Source: Alnus glutinosa
Lineage: Eukaryota; Streptophyta; Magnoliopsida; Fagales; Betulaceae
Direction: 5' to 3'
NCBI RefSeq assembly: GCF_958979055.1
Contig: NC_084895.1
Coordinates: forward strand, 21,684,501-21,748,500
DNA length: 64,000 nt
Shown: positions 13,578 through 24,222 of the stretch, in pieces
How positions within the stretch are numbered: the stretch's first letter is position 1
Layout of the letters: each line of letters begins with the position of its first letter
Program-made: the position numbers and the translations under genes
Notes under the pieces: generated by a model
What the model saw: only the letters and a program-made list of their open reading frames with translations
Databases searched by the model: none
What the model was told of the DNA's origin: nothing

Positions 13578-14157
13578 GCTCCGTTTGTATGCGGCCTTTT
13601 GGGCGTAAATTTTTTTAGAGTTTTGTATATTTGAAAATGATGGTCAATAAAAATTATTTTTTATTTAATTAAAAAAGTATATTTAATTTTTAAAAATAAT
13701 TTATTAATTTTAAATTTGTAAATTATTTTTTAAATTTAAATTTCTCATTCTAACACACGCGTTTGTGGAAACTCGCCACCCCCTGCCATTGGAGTTTGTT
13801 AGTAGCCCAAATCTATCACCAAAAGTCCCCAAATTTCGAGATTCTGTCGAAATTCGGCAACTATGCCATATTTCTATACTAACCAAAATTCGGACAGTGT
13901 GCCAAATTCCAGCGATCCTAACCGGAATTCGGTGGCATTGGCAAGATTCCGACCAATGTTGCTAGAATTTGGCCACTATGCCAGATTCCAGCCAATATCG
14001 CTGGATTTTGGCCACCATCGTCGGAATCTCGTCCTTGGTCATTTTTGTCGTTAGTGATTTTTTCATACAAACTAAACATCGAAAAATATTTTTAGAGAAA
14101 TTATTTCAATAAAATATTTTTCGACGAAAAATATTTTACGTCAAAACAAACGAAGCA
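13578..14157. mobile_element. MITE family A, copy 2, in the promoter of the minus-strand gene
   Basis: The left end GGCTCCGTTTGTATGCGG and the right end ATTTTACGTCAAAACAAACGAAGCA match the family A ends seen at 210-861 but are diverged. The core again contains reiterated GGAAT(T/C), GATTCCG and TTTGGCCA motifs, different in detail from copy 1. It starts about 165 bp upstream of the inferred ATG at 13,413 and so occupies the proximal promoter. No exact target duplication remains. Confidence 0.7.
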
Positions 14158-14500
14158 TGAATATGCACAGATTTTCAATGATAGATTTATAAAAGAGACG
14201 GATAACAATTGGATAAAAAATAATGTGTATCATCATCTCTTATAACTTTTACATAGCACCATATGAGTAAATAAATTTAAGAGAAAATTATATTTATTTT
14301 CCATCACTACCATAGTATTTGTAATTTTTTTCAATGTTTTAATTTTGAGAAACAATAATTATATCAGAATATATATGATAATTCTAACTGATCCTTAAAT
14401 TTTTTTTAACAAAAAAAAAATTAATTCAAGAATTAGTGGCAACTGACCCGTTATCATTATGGGATGATTTTTGTTTTTGTCAAATAATCGAAAGAATGAG

Positions 14501-14624
14501 ATACAGATCTCTGTCCCTAAAGGATAGCTCAATCAGCTGGGGACCACGCTTCATGAAGTAGAGGTCATTAGTTCGAATTCCCCCTCCCCTTGTGTAGACA
14601 TGTAAAAAAAAAAATACAGATCTC
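14501..14624 (+). mobile_element. Short tRNA-derived SINE with 11-bp target duplication
   Basis: The body at 14,512-14,613 has a box A-like TAGCTCAATCAGCTGGG (from 14,525) and a box B-like AGTTCGAATTC (14,570-14,580). It ends in an A-run and is flanked by the direct repeat ATACAGATCTC at 14,501-14,511 and 14,614-14,624. At about 100 bp it is short for a SINE. It is not a tRNA gene: no cloverleaf acceptor stem forms and the tail is poly-A. Confidence 0.8.
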
Positions 14625-15350
14625 GTTAATGAAAAGTGTTAAGCACATTTCAAAAAGAGTATTCTTTAACTCTTACGAAAATTTTTTGGACCACATTAAA
14701 ATATAAATAAGCAATTCAAAACATAAAACATTCTAAATTATTTTTCTATTTATGTCTCTTTAAAAAAAAAATATCTAAAAAATATTAACAGACGATGAGA
14801 CGAAGTCGTGTAAGAACTTTTTGGGTCAAGAAAAAGGTGTTCTGGGTTTGGCACATTTCATGTAACAGTTAGCAAAAAATTTCTTCATTTTTGCTAAAAA
14901 AAAAAAAAAAAAGTCACTTTTTTTCTTTCTTACTACTCAATTTTTCAAGAGCATTTACATCTCATTCTTTATTGAAGCTATCAATTTTCACTATTCAATT
15001 CAAATATTATTTCCCAATCAACTCTTTATTCTTTATTTTCTTATTTATTCAGAGAAAGGAGAATGATAGATCTTTTCTTCTTCTTCTTCTTCTTTTTTTC
15101 ATTTTTTCTTTTTTTTTTAACATTCAGTGAGTGTATAGTTCTCACCAAATTTGGTGAACACTATAGCAACTCACCAAATTTTTTGTTAAAGTAGCTAGCT
15201 GGACATAGGTGAGGTGATTTTTCATCCAAATTTGCATTCTGAATAACTGAAATAAGCTTTGACTAGCCGGGTGTAAATGCTCTAAAACATCTATTGTTGA
15301 GATTTGTGTATAAATCTAAAATAGAATAAAAGCGAAAGCAATAAAAAAAG

Positions 15351-15381
<31 letters not shown>

Positions 15382-16349
15382 ATTTACATGGTTCGGTCTA
15401 TAATCTACGTCCACAGGGTAAAGCTCAAAGGGTTACATTGTATTCGATAACTTAATTGTTTACAATACATATGTCCCTATCCATAGTTGAATAAGTCGAT
15501 CTATACAAGTAAACATAAATCAACTTATTCTAGGAAACACAAATCGACCTAGACTATAAAATATAAATCAATAATATTATATTCAAAATATATTTTATCA
15601 TCTCTTCAAACTCAAGTTGAAAGATTCTAAAAGCTTAATTCTAACCTTTATAATGGCAATCAAAGCATAGCAAACCAGACCTTATCTTTCCCAACTCGTA
15701 CGTATTTGAGAACTTTATTTCAAACCTTCTCCTTGAGTATGATGCTTATTAATACCTATAGTTCTTCAATTATACATACAAATGAAGCTCCTTTTTTTTT
15801 CAAATTAGGTTAGAAAATTTTCTTTTAGTTGCACGTAATGGCTCGTTTGGGTATGCGATTTTTTAAAAAATTGTGAATATTGAAAGAATTTATTTTTTGA
15901 AATTATGTTGTGATGGTTTAGAAAATCTGAAACAAAATAAAATATGCCACATGGTGATACCTAATTGGAAATGGGTCAGCCCGAAGAGGTAGTCTTAACC
16001 AAATTCATTGGCTCTGTTGAAGTTGTGGCCCAAAACTAATGCTTGTTGAAGTCAATTTGGCAGGCCTGCTGTTCGACTCTCACCCCTTCCTCAGCCTGGC
16101 CTGCATCAAACAACCGAGCCACAGATTTGGAACAGATTTATATGGGCAAGCATCATTGCCGAACTCATGCATGTGTAGAGTGGATAAGGATTTACCATAA
16201 TTATTTGTCTAATTATTTGTTCTAATTACTAGTAATTTAGACAAATAATATAAGAGATTTTATATGAGATTTACCTGTTCGGATAAGTGGCTGAATAGTC
16301 CAAAATTTATTTGAAAAATATTTTGTTTCATTATCTTGTACATCTTTTA
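14625..16349. other. Transposon-rich intergenic DNA without genes
   Basis: The stretch holds T-rich and TTC-rich runs (14,900-15,120), a 27-base A-run at about 15,353, and a segment at 15,290-15,650. That segment contains TTTACATGGTTCGGTCTAT and CTACGTCCACAGGGTAA, wording common in plant copia LTR debris; its boundaries are not resolvable. At 15,838 GGCTCGTTTGGGTATGCGATTTT resembles one end of the element at 47,645-47,975. An open frame at 16,043-16,225 shows no domain. Confidence 0.4.
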
Positions 16350-16819
16350 TAGGGGGAAAAAGCAGTTATAATTAGTGGTTATTAACTCTAACCGCTAACT
16401 GTAGCCGCCTTAGGCGGTTATTCTATTTTTATAATCGCAATCGTATTGTCTTAGGCGGTTAGCGGTTATTTATAGCTATAGTCACACCAAATAATCGCTT
16501 TTAAATTTAGGCATTTTGGGCTTATTTTTGTGTGTGAGACCTTCATTATACCTCTTTTTTTTTACTTATTTTATATGTTTTTTTAACATTTTGATTTATT
16601 TATTTTTGGCCGAGTGTATGGTGTCATTTAAAATCCCATATGAAACGACGTCGTTTTGTATATATATATATATGGTAGGCGGTTAGCGATTACTAACCAT
16701 CTCTGTCTACCCTTAAAATCGCTAACCATCACGTCCTATATAGTGAGCAATTTTTTCCAACCGCCTACAAAAGCAATTAGGCAGTTGGACAATTAGTGGT
16801 TATTAACCGCCCATCTTTT

Positions 16820-17427
16820 TGTTAAATTTTAAAGTGTATTTTCTAGAATCCACAGTTATTAATTTTCTTATTTTGAGTGATGTAGTGAGGAATTAATGTA
16901 ATTTTAAATGTGGAGGGACTCACTTGCACATGATGGATGACACATGTCATTCTCTCCTTCTTAACCTTTCCACCCTACCATCTTCTACCTTGGTCATCTA
17001 ACCATCACTACCCTCATTCAACCCATTTCATCTTTCAATACAATCTTATACCTTCCCAAGGAACTTTATTATCATTTCATGTACAAATTCGTTGTTCTTC
17101 CTTGGTCACATGAAAAGTCATGCTTATCTTCTTAAGTTAAGTGTAAGAATACTCTAGAACCCTTCCCTAACCCTTATATATACCCTAGGCATGCTTCCAA
17201 GTCTCTCATTCCATCATATCCCACCAAAACCTTCTTCTATCTTGTGCAAGTGTTGTCCAACCCAAGTTTTTTTCTATTGCTGTATTATTTCATAAATAAG
17301 AAGTACATTTTCCATTTAATTTTGATCTTTCTTCTACTTTTGGTTGTGAGTCCTTGGGCTAGTGTAACTTTGTTGCACTACTTGAGAATCGGTTGTTCCT
17401 AATATTTGGACACCGTATTTCTCTACA
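16820..17427 (+). repeat. 5' LTR of the copia element
   Basis: 608-bp LTR with TG...CA ends. A TATA-like TATATATA lies at about 17,175, which would drive the element transcript. Confidence 0.97.
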
Positions 17428-17439
17428 TGGTATCAGAGC
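17428..17439 (+). promoter_or_regulatory. Primer-binding site (tRNA-iMet type)
   Basis: TGGTATCAGAGC directly follows the 5' LTR. It is complementary to the 3' end of plant initiator tRNA-Met, the usual primer of Ty1/copia reverse transcription. Confidence 0.95.
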
Positions 17440-17494
17440 TTCAAGGGTGGTGGTGATTCATCCTTGGTGAAGAAGATCAATTGGTGGTGTGGAA

Positions 17495-20400
17495 ATGGAT
17501 TCGGGTGGACGATTTAACAATTTTGGGGTTGAGGTGCTCAACCATTCAAACTACAAGATATGGAGATCATGCATGGAGTCTTATCTTGTTGGAGAAGACT
17601 TATGGGAGGTTGTTGGTGGTGGTGATGTGAATCCTCCGGAAGATGCTCCAGAGAACGTTGATAACTTGAAGAAATGGCGGATAGCGAATGCAAAGGCGGA
17701 ATCTATCTTGAAGAGATCTATTTCCCATGGGCTATTTGAGCATATCATTAGGTGTAAGTCGGCCGGAGATATTTGGACTACCCTTGATGGGTTGTTCAAT
17801 AAAAAGGATGTGGCTCGATTGCAACTAATGGAGAACGAGTTGGCAAATACAACTCAAGGTGATCTCTCTATTTCTCAGTTTTTCTTGAAGATTAAAAATC
17901 TTTGTTCAGAGATTTCAGCCCTTGATCCAGAAGAACCTATATCGGAGGCACGAATGAAGCGTCATATTATTCGTGGTTTAAAAAGGGAATATATTCCCTA
18001 TGTTACGTCTATTCAAGGATGGGCTATTCAACCCACCTTGGTAGAGTTTGAAAGTCTTCTCACATCACAAGAATCATTGGCTCGACAAATGGCGGGATGC
18101 TCCATTTCGGGAAGTGAAGGAGATGCGCTCTTTTCCAATAAAAAGAAAAATTTCAGCAAAAGTAAAAACGATGGTTCTAGCAAGCATGAAGATGGTGGAG
18201 AATCGTTCGAGAAGCGAGATGTAAATAAAAAAGGTGTCAAGTGTTATCGATGTGGTAAACTTGGACACATAAAGAAGAATTGCCGCGTGAAACTCAAAGG
18301 AGGATATGTAGCCAAGAAGGACGGTGAACCTGAACATGAAGAAGAGTGGGGAAAGTGCTTTATGGCAGGAACCACTACGATTGATGCCTTGTCATCAATC
18401 GATTATAAAAATGATTGGGTCATTGATTCAGGTTGCGGGCATCATCTCACTGGCGACGAATCCAAATTCTCAAGCTTTCGAGATTACAAAGGAAATGATG
18501 CAATCGTCACAGCGGACAATTCCATTCATCCCGTTGAGAAGGAAGGGGTCGTGACTATCAAAGGCAATGGAGATGAACAAATCACACTTAAAAGTGTGTT
18601 TCAAGTTCCCGGAATGAAAAAGAACCTCTTTTCAGTGGTCAATGCTGTTGATGCTGGTCACTATGTCTTGTTTGGGCCAAAGGATGTGAAGTTTCTTCAG
18701 AATATCAGAATCTTAGATGCAGATGTCGTTCATACGGGTAAGAGAATTAAAGACTTATTTGTTTTAGCATCCACAGTTTCTTATATTGATAAAATGAGTA
18801 CAAATGATGGAGGATCAATTTGGCATGCTAGATTGGGACATCTTAGCATGGATAAATTAAAAGTTATGGTTCTAAAAAATTTGGTGAATGGGTTGCCCAT
18901 GTTGACTACTTTTGGTAGGGATGAAGTATGCGAGGGTTGTCAATATGGAAAAGCACATCGTCTTCCATTTGACAAATCTTTTTCACGGTGCAAATCATCT
19001 TTAGAACTTATTCATGGTGATTTGATGGGGCCTTGTACTACACCATCATATTCGGGTTCTCTTTATATGCTTGTTCTTGTTGATGATTATACACGATTTA
19101 CGTGGGTATATTTTATGAAAGAGAAATCCGAAGTATTCTCCAGGTTCAAAGAGTTCAAAGCAACTGTGGAAAGTGTGCTCAACAAGAAGATTAAAAGGTT
19201 TCGAACCGATAATGGGGGAGAGTTCACTTCTATCAATTTTCACAATTTTTGTCAGGAGCATGGCATTCGAAGGGAACTTTCATGTGCATATACACCGCAA
19301 CAAAATGGTGTGGCAGAAAGGAAGATTCGGCACTTGGTGGAGACTTGTAAGAGTTGGCTTTATGCAAAGAATTTACCCAAAGCCTTATGGGCGGAGGGTA
19401 TGGCATGTGCTGCTTATGTGATTAATCGGGTGCCTCTTAGCCCGATAAACATGAAATCGCCATATGAGCTAATGTTTGAAGAAAAGCCTAGTGTCAAGCA
19501 CTTCAAGGTTTTTGGCTCTATTTGTTATGTTCATGTGTCGGATGCAAAAAGAACTAAATTGGATGCGAAGGCTCATAAATGCATCTTTATTGGATATGAT
19601 GAAAGGAAAAAAGGGTGGAAGTGCATGGATCCCGAGACCCATAAATTTATTGTTTCTCGAGATGTTGTATTTGATGAAGTCTCTTCATACTATAAGGCGG
19701 AAGGTGCTATTATTGGGAGTACTGGTGGTGACACTAGTGTTCACAATCAACCGCATACAGAAATCAGTTTACCAGTATCGTCTAATGCTCCTATACCATC
19801 AGACAGCTCTTCTTCTTCTTCTTTTTCACCTACAGATGAGCAATCCAATAGGGGGAGTAGTGTTGATTGCCATGAGCTGGAAGGACAGCATGTTGATGAG
19901 GAAGAAGAAAGTGTACCACCTCTTAGGAGATCTAAGAGGAAAGTCATATTGCCGGCTCGGTATAGAGATGGAAATTTTGTGAGCATGCACTCATGTTTTC
20001 TTGCTAATCCTATTGATGATTGTGAACCTTCTTGTTTTGATGAAGCCACGGGTGTTAAGGAGTGGGATAGTGCTATGAATGATGAAATGAATGCTCTCAT
20101 AAAAAATCAAACATGGGATCTCGTGCCAAAGCCTAAGGAAGTGAAGCCTATCACTTGCAAATGGGTTTATAAAATCAAACGTAAGGCAGATGGCAGTGTT
20201 GATAGATATAAGGCAAGGCTGGTTGCTCGCGGATTCTCTCAAAAGTATGGGGAGGATTATGATGAGACATTTAGCCCGGTTGCAAAGATGATTTCCGTTA
20301 GAGTTGTCATTTCATTGGCTGCACATCAAAAGTGGAAGCTATGGCAGCTTGATGTAAAAAATGCCTTTTTATATGGTGAAATTGACAAAGACATCTATAT

Positions 20401-21559
20401 GGAGCAGCCTGATGGTTATGTTTCTCAGTTGCACCCGGAATATGTATGCAAGCTGAAGAAGGCCTTATATGGATTAAAGCAAGCACCTAGAGCTTGGTAT
20501 GGTAAGATTGCCGAATACTTACAATTTTGTGGCTATTTTGCTTCTAATTCAGATTCTAGTTTGTTTGTTAAGAAGCAAAGCAAGGTGCATGTCATTGTTC
20601 TCTTGTACGTTGATGACATGATTGTTACCGGCAACGATGATGAAGAAATTGCAAAGCTTCGAGCTGAACTTTCTATTCGGTTTGAGATGAAAGATTTGGG
20701 GGAGCTTAGTCACTTTCTTGGTTTGGAAGTTAGCTCTCTCAAGGGTGGAATATTTGTGTCACAACAAAGTTATGCAAAGAAGCTTGTGGGAAGATTTGGG
20801 TTGAACCAAAGCAAGTGGTGCTCCACTCCTCTTGATACGAACATTAAGCTGAGGCGTGATGAGGGCAAGCTTCTTTCCGATCCTCGTCCTTATCGGGCTC
20901 TTGTAGGAAGTTTGATTTACTTAACTATTACAAGACCCGACATTGCATTCTCGGTTGGCCTTGTTAGTCGTTACATGCAAGAGCCACGAAAACCACATTT
21001 GGAGGCGGCAAAACGTATCTTGAAGTATGTATATTCTACAATTGATATGGGTCTTTTCTTCAAGAATGGAGGTGCCTTTGAGCTACATGGATTTTCCGAT
21101 GCTGATTTGGGTGGTGACTTGGATGACCGGAAGTCTACATCCGGTTATGCTTTCTCATGTGGTTCATCTTATATTTCTTGGTGTAGTAAGAAACAAGATT
21201 CAGTATCTCTTTCAACAACTGAAGCAGAGTACAAAGCGGCTTCTCTTGCTGCACAAGAATGTGTTTGGCTACGTCGGCTGATCGAGGATATTTATTCACC
21301 AATTCACAAACCAACAATTATCTATGGTGACAATCAAAGTGCTTTAAAGCTCGCAACAAATCCGGTTTGTCACGCAAGGACGAAGCATATTGAGATTGAG
21401 CATCATTTTATTCGTGAAAAGGTGTTAATGGGTTTAATTGAAGTTTTGGAGGTGAGAAGTAAGGAGAACATTGCTGACATCTTCACCAAGTCGCTTTCCA
21501 AAGGTCCGTTTGAATCCCTAAGAGAGAAGCTTGGTATCATTTCTAGAAAATCACTTTAA
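17495..21559 (+). CDS. Ty1/copia gag-pol polyprotein, intact
   Basis: One uninterrupted frame of 1354 aa from ATG 17,495. In order: a gag region (about 1-240); a CCHC zinc knuckle CYRCGKLGHIKKNC at about 250; an aspartic protease with DSG (Asp311); an integrase with a His/Cys zinc-binding region ending CEGCQYGK (about 479) and catalytic Asp509, Asp572 and Glu608 (D-D-35-E); a reverse transcriptase with YVDD (Asp1040, Asp1041); and RNase H beginning at FSDADLGGD (Asp1202) and including YGDNQSAL. The order protease-integrase-RT-RNase H defines Ty1/copia. All catalytic residues are present and there are no frameshifts. The stop sits directly against the polypurine tract. Confidence 0.97.
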   Translation: MDSGGRFNNFGVEVLNHSNYKIWRSCMESYLVGEDLWEVVGGGDVNPPEDAPENVDNLKKWRIANAKAESILKRSISHGLFEHIIRCKSAGDIWTTLDGLFNKKDVARLQLMENELANTTQGDLSISQFFLKIKNLCSEISALDPEEPISEARMKRHIIRGLKREYIPYVTSIQGWAIQPTLVEFESLLTSQESLARQMAGCSISGSEGDALFSNKKKNFSKSKNDGSSKHEDGGESFEKRDVNKKGVKCYRCGKLGHIKKNCRVKLKGGYVAKKDGEPEHEEEWGKCFMAGTTTIDALSSIDYKNDWVIDSGCGHHLTGDESKFSSFRDYKGNDAIVTADNSIHPVEKEGVVTIKGNGDEQITLKSVFQVPGMKKNLFSVVNAVDAGHYVLFGPKDVKFLQNIRILDADVVHTGKRIKDLFVLASTVSYIDKMSTNDGGSIWHARLGHLSMDKLKVMVLKNLVNGLPMLTTFGRDEVCEGCQYGKAHRLPFDKSFSRCKSSLELIHGDLMGPCTTPSYSGSLYMLVLVDDYTRFTWVYFMKEKSEVFSRFKEFKATVESVLNKKIKRFRTDNGGEFTSINFHNFCQEHGIRRELSCAYTPQQNGVAERKIRHLVETCKSWLYAKNLPKALWAEGMACAAYVINRVPLSPINMKSPYELMFEEKPSVKHFKVFGSICYVHVSDAKRTKLDAKAHKCIFIGYDERKKGWKCMDPETHKFIVSRDVVFDEVSSYYKAEGAIIGSTGGDTSVHNQPHTEISLPVSSNAPIPSDSSSSSSFSPTDEQSNRGSSVDCHELEGQHVDEEEESVPPLRRSKRKVILPARYRDGNFVSMHSCFLANPIDDCEPSCFDEATGVKEWDSAMNDEMNALIKNQTWDLVPKPKEVKPITCKWVYKIKRKADGSVDRYKARLVARGFSQKYGEDYDETFSPVAKMISVRVVISLAAHQKWKLWQLDVKNAFLYGEIDKDIYMEQPDGYVSQLHPEYVCKLKKALYGLKQAPRAWYGKIAEYLQFCGYFASNSDSSLFVKKQSKVHVIVLLYVDDMIVTGNDDEEIAKLRAELSIRFEMKDLGELSHFLGLEVSSLKGGIFVSQQSYAKKLVGRFGLNQSKWCSTPLDTNIKLRRDEGKLLSDPRPYRALVGSLIYLTITRPDIAFSVGLVSRYMQEPRKPHLEAAKRILKYVYSTIDMGLFFKNGGAFELHGFSDADLGGDLDDRKSTSGYAFSCGSSYISWCSKKQDSVSLSTTEAEYKAASLAAQECVWLRRLIEDIYSPIHKPTIIYGDNQSALKLATNPVCHARTKHIEIEHHFIREKVLMGLIEVLEVRSKENIADIFTKSLSKGPFESLREKLGIISRKSL

Positions 21560-21566
21560 GGGGGAG
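21558..21566 (+). promoter_or_regulatory. Polypurine tract
   Basis: AAGGGGGAG immediately precedes the 3' LTR and primes plus-strand DNA synthesis in LTR elements. It overlaps the stop codon of gag-pol. Confidence 0.9.
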
Positions 21567-22174
21567 TGTTAAATTTTAAAGTGTATTTTCTAGAATCCAC
21601 AGTTATTAATTTTCTTATTTTGAGTGATGTAGTGAGGAATTAATGTAATTTTAAATGTGGAGGGACTCACTTGCACATGATGGATGACACATGTCATTCT
21701 CTCCTTCTTAACCTTTCCACCCTACCATCTTCTACCTTGGTCATCTAACCATCACTACCCTCATTCAACCCATTTCATCTTTCAATACAATCTTATACCT
21801 TCCCAAGGAACTTTATTATCATTTCATGTACAAATTCGTTGTTCTTCCTTGGTCACATGAAAAGTCATGCTTATCTTCTTAAGTTAAGTGTAAGAATACT
21901 CTAGAACCCTTCCCTAACCCTTATATATACCCTAGGCATGCTTCCAAGTCTCTCATTCCATCATATCCCACCAAAACCTTCTTCTATCTTGTGCAAGTGT
22001 TGTCCAACCCAAGTTTTTTTCTATTGCTGTATTATTTCATAAATAAGAAGTACATTTTCCATTTAATTTTGATCTTTCTTCTACTTTTGGTTGTGAGTCC
22101 TTGGGCTAGTGTAACTTTGTTGCACTACTTGAGAATCGGTTGTTCCTAATATTTGGACACCGTATTTCTCTACA
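21567..22174 (+). repeat. 3' LTR of the copia element
   Basis: 608 bp, reading the same as the 5' LTR over its full length; the target duplication CTTTT follows. Confidence 0.97.
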
Positions 22175-22188
22175 CTTTTTTACCCCTA

Positions 22189-23171
22189 ATCTCTTGTCCA
22201 TCTTCGTACAAGAGGTATGCAAATCCACCATTGAATATATGAGACCACTTCCATAGATTTAATGGTAAATTTGTAAAAAAAAAAAAAAAAAGATGTGCAA
22301 AAGCATGACACAGTTTATTTAAGCATGTGGCTCGATCTTATATTGGATGTTTCATATTACATGTCCAAATTGTTAATAATTTAGACAGATAATTACTGTA
22401 AATTCCCTCCGTATAGGTGTGTTGATGACTCTCACCCACTTCCTTTATTCCCTCATTGCTGCATTGGTGGTACCGTGGTAGTCTGCTAGACAACTAAAGC
22501 CCCATGCCCCCCACCTTTTATTTTTCCCTGATGAGTCAAAAGAAAAGGTGCCACTTCTATTATGCAAATCAGAAAGCACATGCCTCTTGGTCACTAATAT
22601 TGGAAACACTCAAAGGCAAGAAAGTTATCATCACATAAAAGGTGTTTCATTGAGTCAATTAAACCCAGTAATTACACTTTATGTAACACCTAAAATTAAC
22701 ATTCCTTTGGAATCCTTCTACTAGAAGTCAGCTCTTCTATCCTTTAAGAGAAAAAAAAATGCTTTTCCAAATATTCTTCTCTAGAAAAGAGTTGCCCATA
22801 CGGCTATACTTTTGTCGCCCTCAACTTTATACATAGCTGCTCTAGCCTTTCTTTCTTTTTCTTTTTATCTCTGAAGAGGTTTCTAGTGCCTGAAATTTAA
22901 ATAAAGAGAAGGGGAAAAAAAAGGTAAGAACAAGGACTTTTGTTGCCCTAACTTTATAACACAATGAATGGTTCTATTTTTTTTTTCTTTTTTGTGTACC
23001 AGACTACCATGTAAGCATTTTCATTCGGCTCCCTATGTTGATGAAATTCTTGGTTTGGTAAGTCAAAATGTTAAAATGTTTCTTTTGGCTCTCCATCCGG
23101 CACACCAATTTTGTAAAAAATTTGGAAAGTGTTGTTCACTCTCCAAATGTTAAAAAAATAAAATTGAAGTG
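22189..23171. other. Intergenic, no gene recognised
   Basis: AT-rich sequence with poly-A and poly-T runs. An open frame at 22,968-23,153 has no recognisable content. No clear transposon ends. Confidence 0.4.
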
Positions 23172-23593
23172 TGTTACGATCCTTGTGTCACACATGGGTT
23201 AAATCTAGTACGTATTAATCGTGAGTATATAAGCTCTTAGATACCATTCCCTTCCAAGTTGGTTTTTAAGGGTGAGTTCTACTCAAAATTTGTATTATCT
23301 GGTATCAAAGTCAAACACTACGTTACGGGTTCGAGTCACGGAATGGGCGACCTATGGGCTGGATTAAAATACTAATAGGTGAGTAGAGCCGCCAAAAGAT
23401 AAAAATTTACCATTGGGTCAATGTCGATAAAGTGAGCCGCTATGCACGTCGACTACGGAAGCGCAGTGGTATGTTACGATCCTTGTTTCTCACATGGGTT
23501 AAGTCAAATCTTAACTATGGGTATATAAACTCTTGAACACCCTCCCCTTACAAGCCGGTTTTCAATAGTGAATTTTACCCAAAGTTTGTATCA
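23172..23593 (+). mobile_element. TRIM-like miniature LTR element
   Basis: Two direct repeats of about 120 bp start exactly 300 bp apart (23,172 and 23,472) with TGTTACGATCCTTGTxTC and share CACATGGGTTAA, GGGTATATAAxCTCTTG and TTTGTAT. TGGTATCAAAG follows the first copy as a primer-binding site. The interior of about 180 bp contains no ORF. The left flank AAGTG and right flank AAGTA may be a 5-bp target duplication with one change. This fits a TRIM; the LTR 3' ends are uncertain by a few bases. Confidence 0.65.
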
Positions 23594-24191
23594 AAGTAAA
23601 TGAAAATTAGAGGGGAAATTGTCTTATTTATATTGAGTGCATATGATTGTTGGAAAAGACAATTTTTTTAAAAAAAAAAAAAAAAAAATACAGTTAAGAA
23701 AATACAAATTATGAAAAATATGACCGTTATGAAAGACATATGAGAAATGATACAAATCTATCCCCTACCCATGTCATTTTTAAATTCACTATTGAATTTG
23801 TAAGAGCCACATTAGGTCCAACAAATTTAATGGTAAATTTGAAATTTTGTTGTATGAAAATTGATTAAAGATAGTTAGGAGATTGATGTCTAACACGTCA
23901 GTTTTCAAATATATGAATGTTAGACGGAGACAAATTTTCAAATATATGAATGTTGGAGAAAGAATAAATAAATCAAAAAAAAATGTTTAAATGAAATAGT
24001 GAAAATGAATCTCAATTTGCTGAGTCGGATATATGTGATTTTAAAAAAATAGATAGCTAAAATAATAAAATATAATTTTTAGCTAAAATAAAGAATAAAT
24101 TTAGGGAGCCGTATAATGACTCTTTTTTCCGTCTAATATAATATATTAAATTGTCATTTATTTTTAGAGTACGTGCACCAATTTTTTTTAA

Positions 24192-24222
<31 letters not shown>

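Larger units (their letters stand above)
16820..22174 (+). mobile_element. Complete Ty1/copia LTR retrotransposon (5,355 bp)
   Basis: The order is 5' LTR (16,820-17,427), primer-binding site (17,428-17,439), gag-pol ORF (17,495-21,559), polypurine tract (21,558-21,566), 3' LTR (21,567-22,174). Both LTRs are 608 bp, begin TGTTAAAT and end TCTCTACA; read side by side, no difference was found. The 5-bp target duplication CTTTT is present at 16,815-16,819 and 22,175-22,179. All parts needed for autonomous transposition are visible, so it is a recent insertion. Confidence 0.97.
16350..22188. mobile_element. Non-autonomous hAT-like element split by the copia insertion
   Basis: The left end TAGGGGGAAAAAGCAGTTAT (16,350) and the right end CCGCCCATCTTTTTACCCCTA, whose last 9 bases now lie beyond the copia element (22,180-22,188), form an inverted repeat with TAGGGG termini. 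The interior carries at least six copies of GCGGTTA/TAACCGC in both orientations, like the subterminal transposase-binding repeats of hAT elements. Without the copia insert and its extra TSD the element is about 480 bp. An 8-bp duplication is not exact (ATCTTTTA against ATCTCTTG), so the superfamily call is tentative. Confidence 0.55.

Noticed and set aside
14512..14613. Possible tRNA gene (GGATAGCTCAATCAGCTGGG with a box B)
   Set aside because: No acceptor stem forms, and it has an A-tail and target-site duplication, so it is a SINE.
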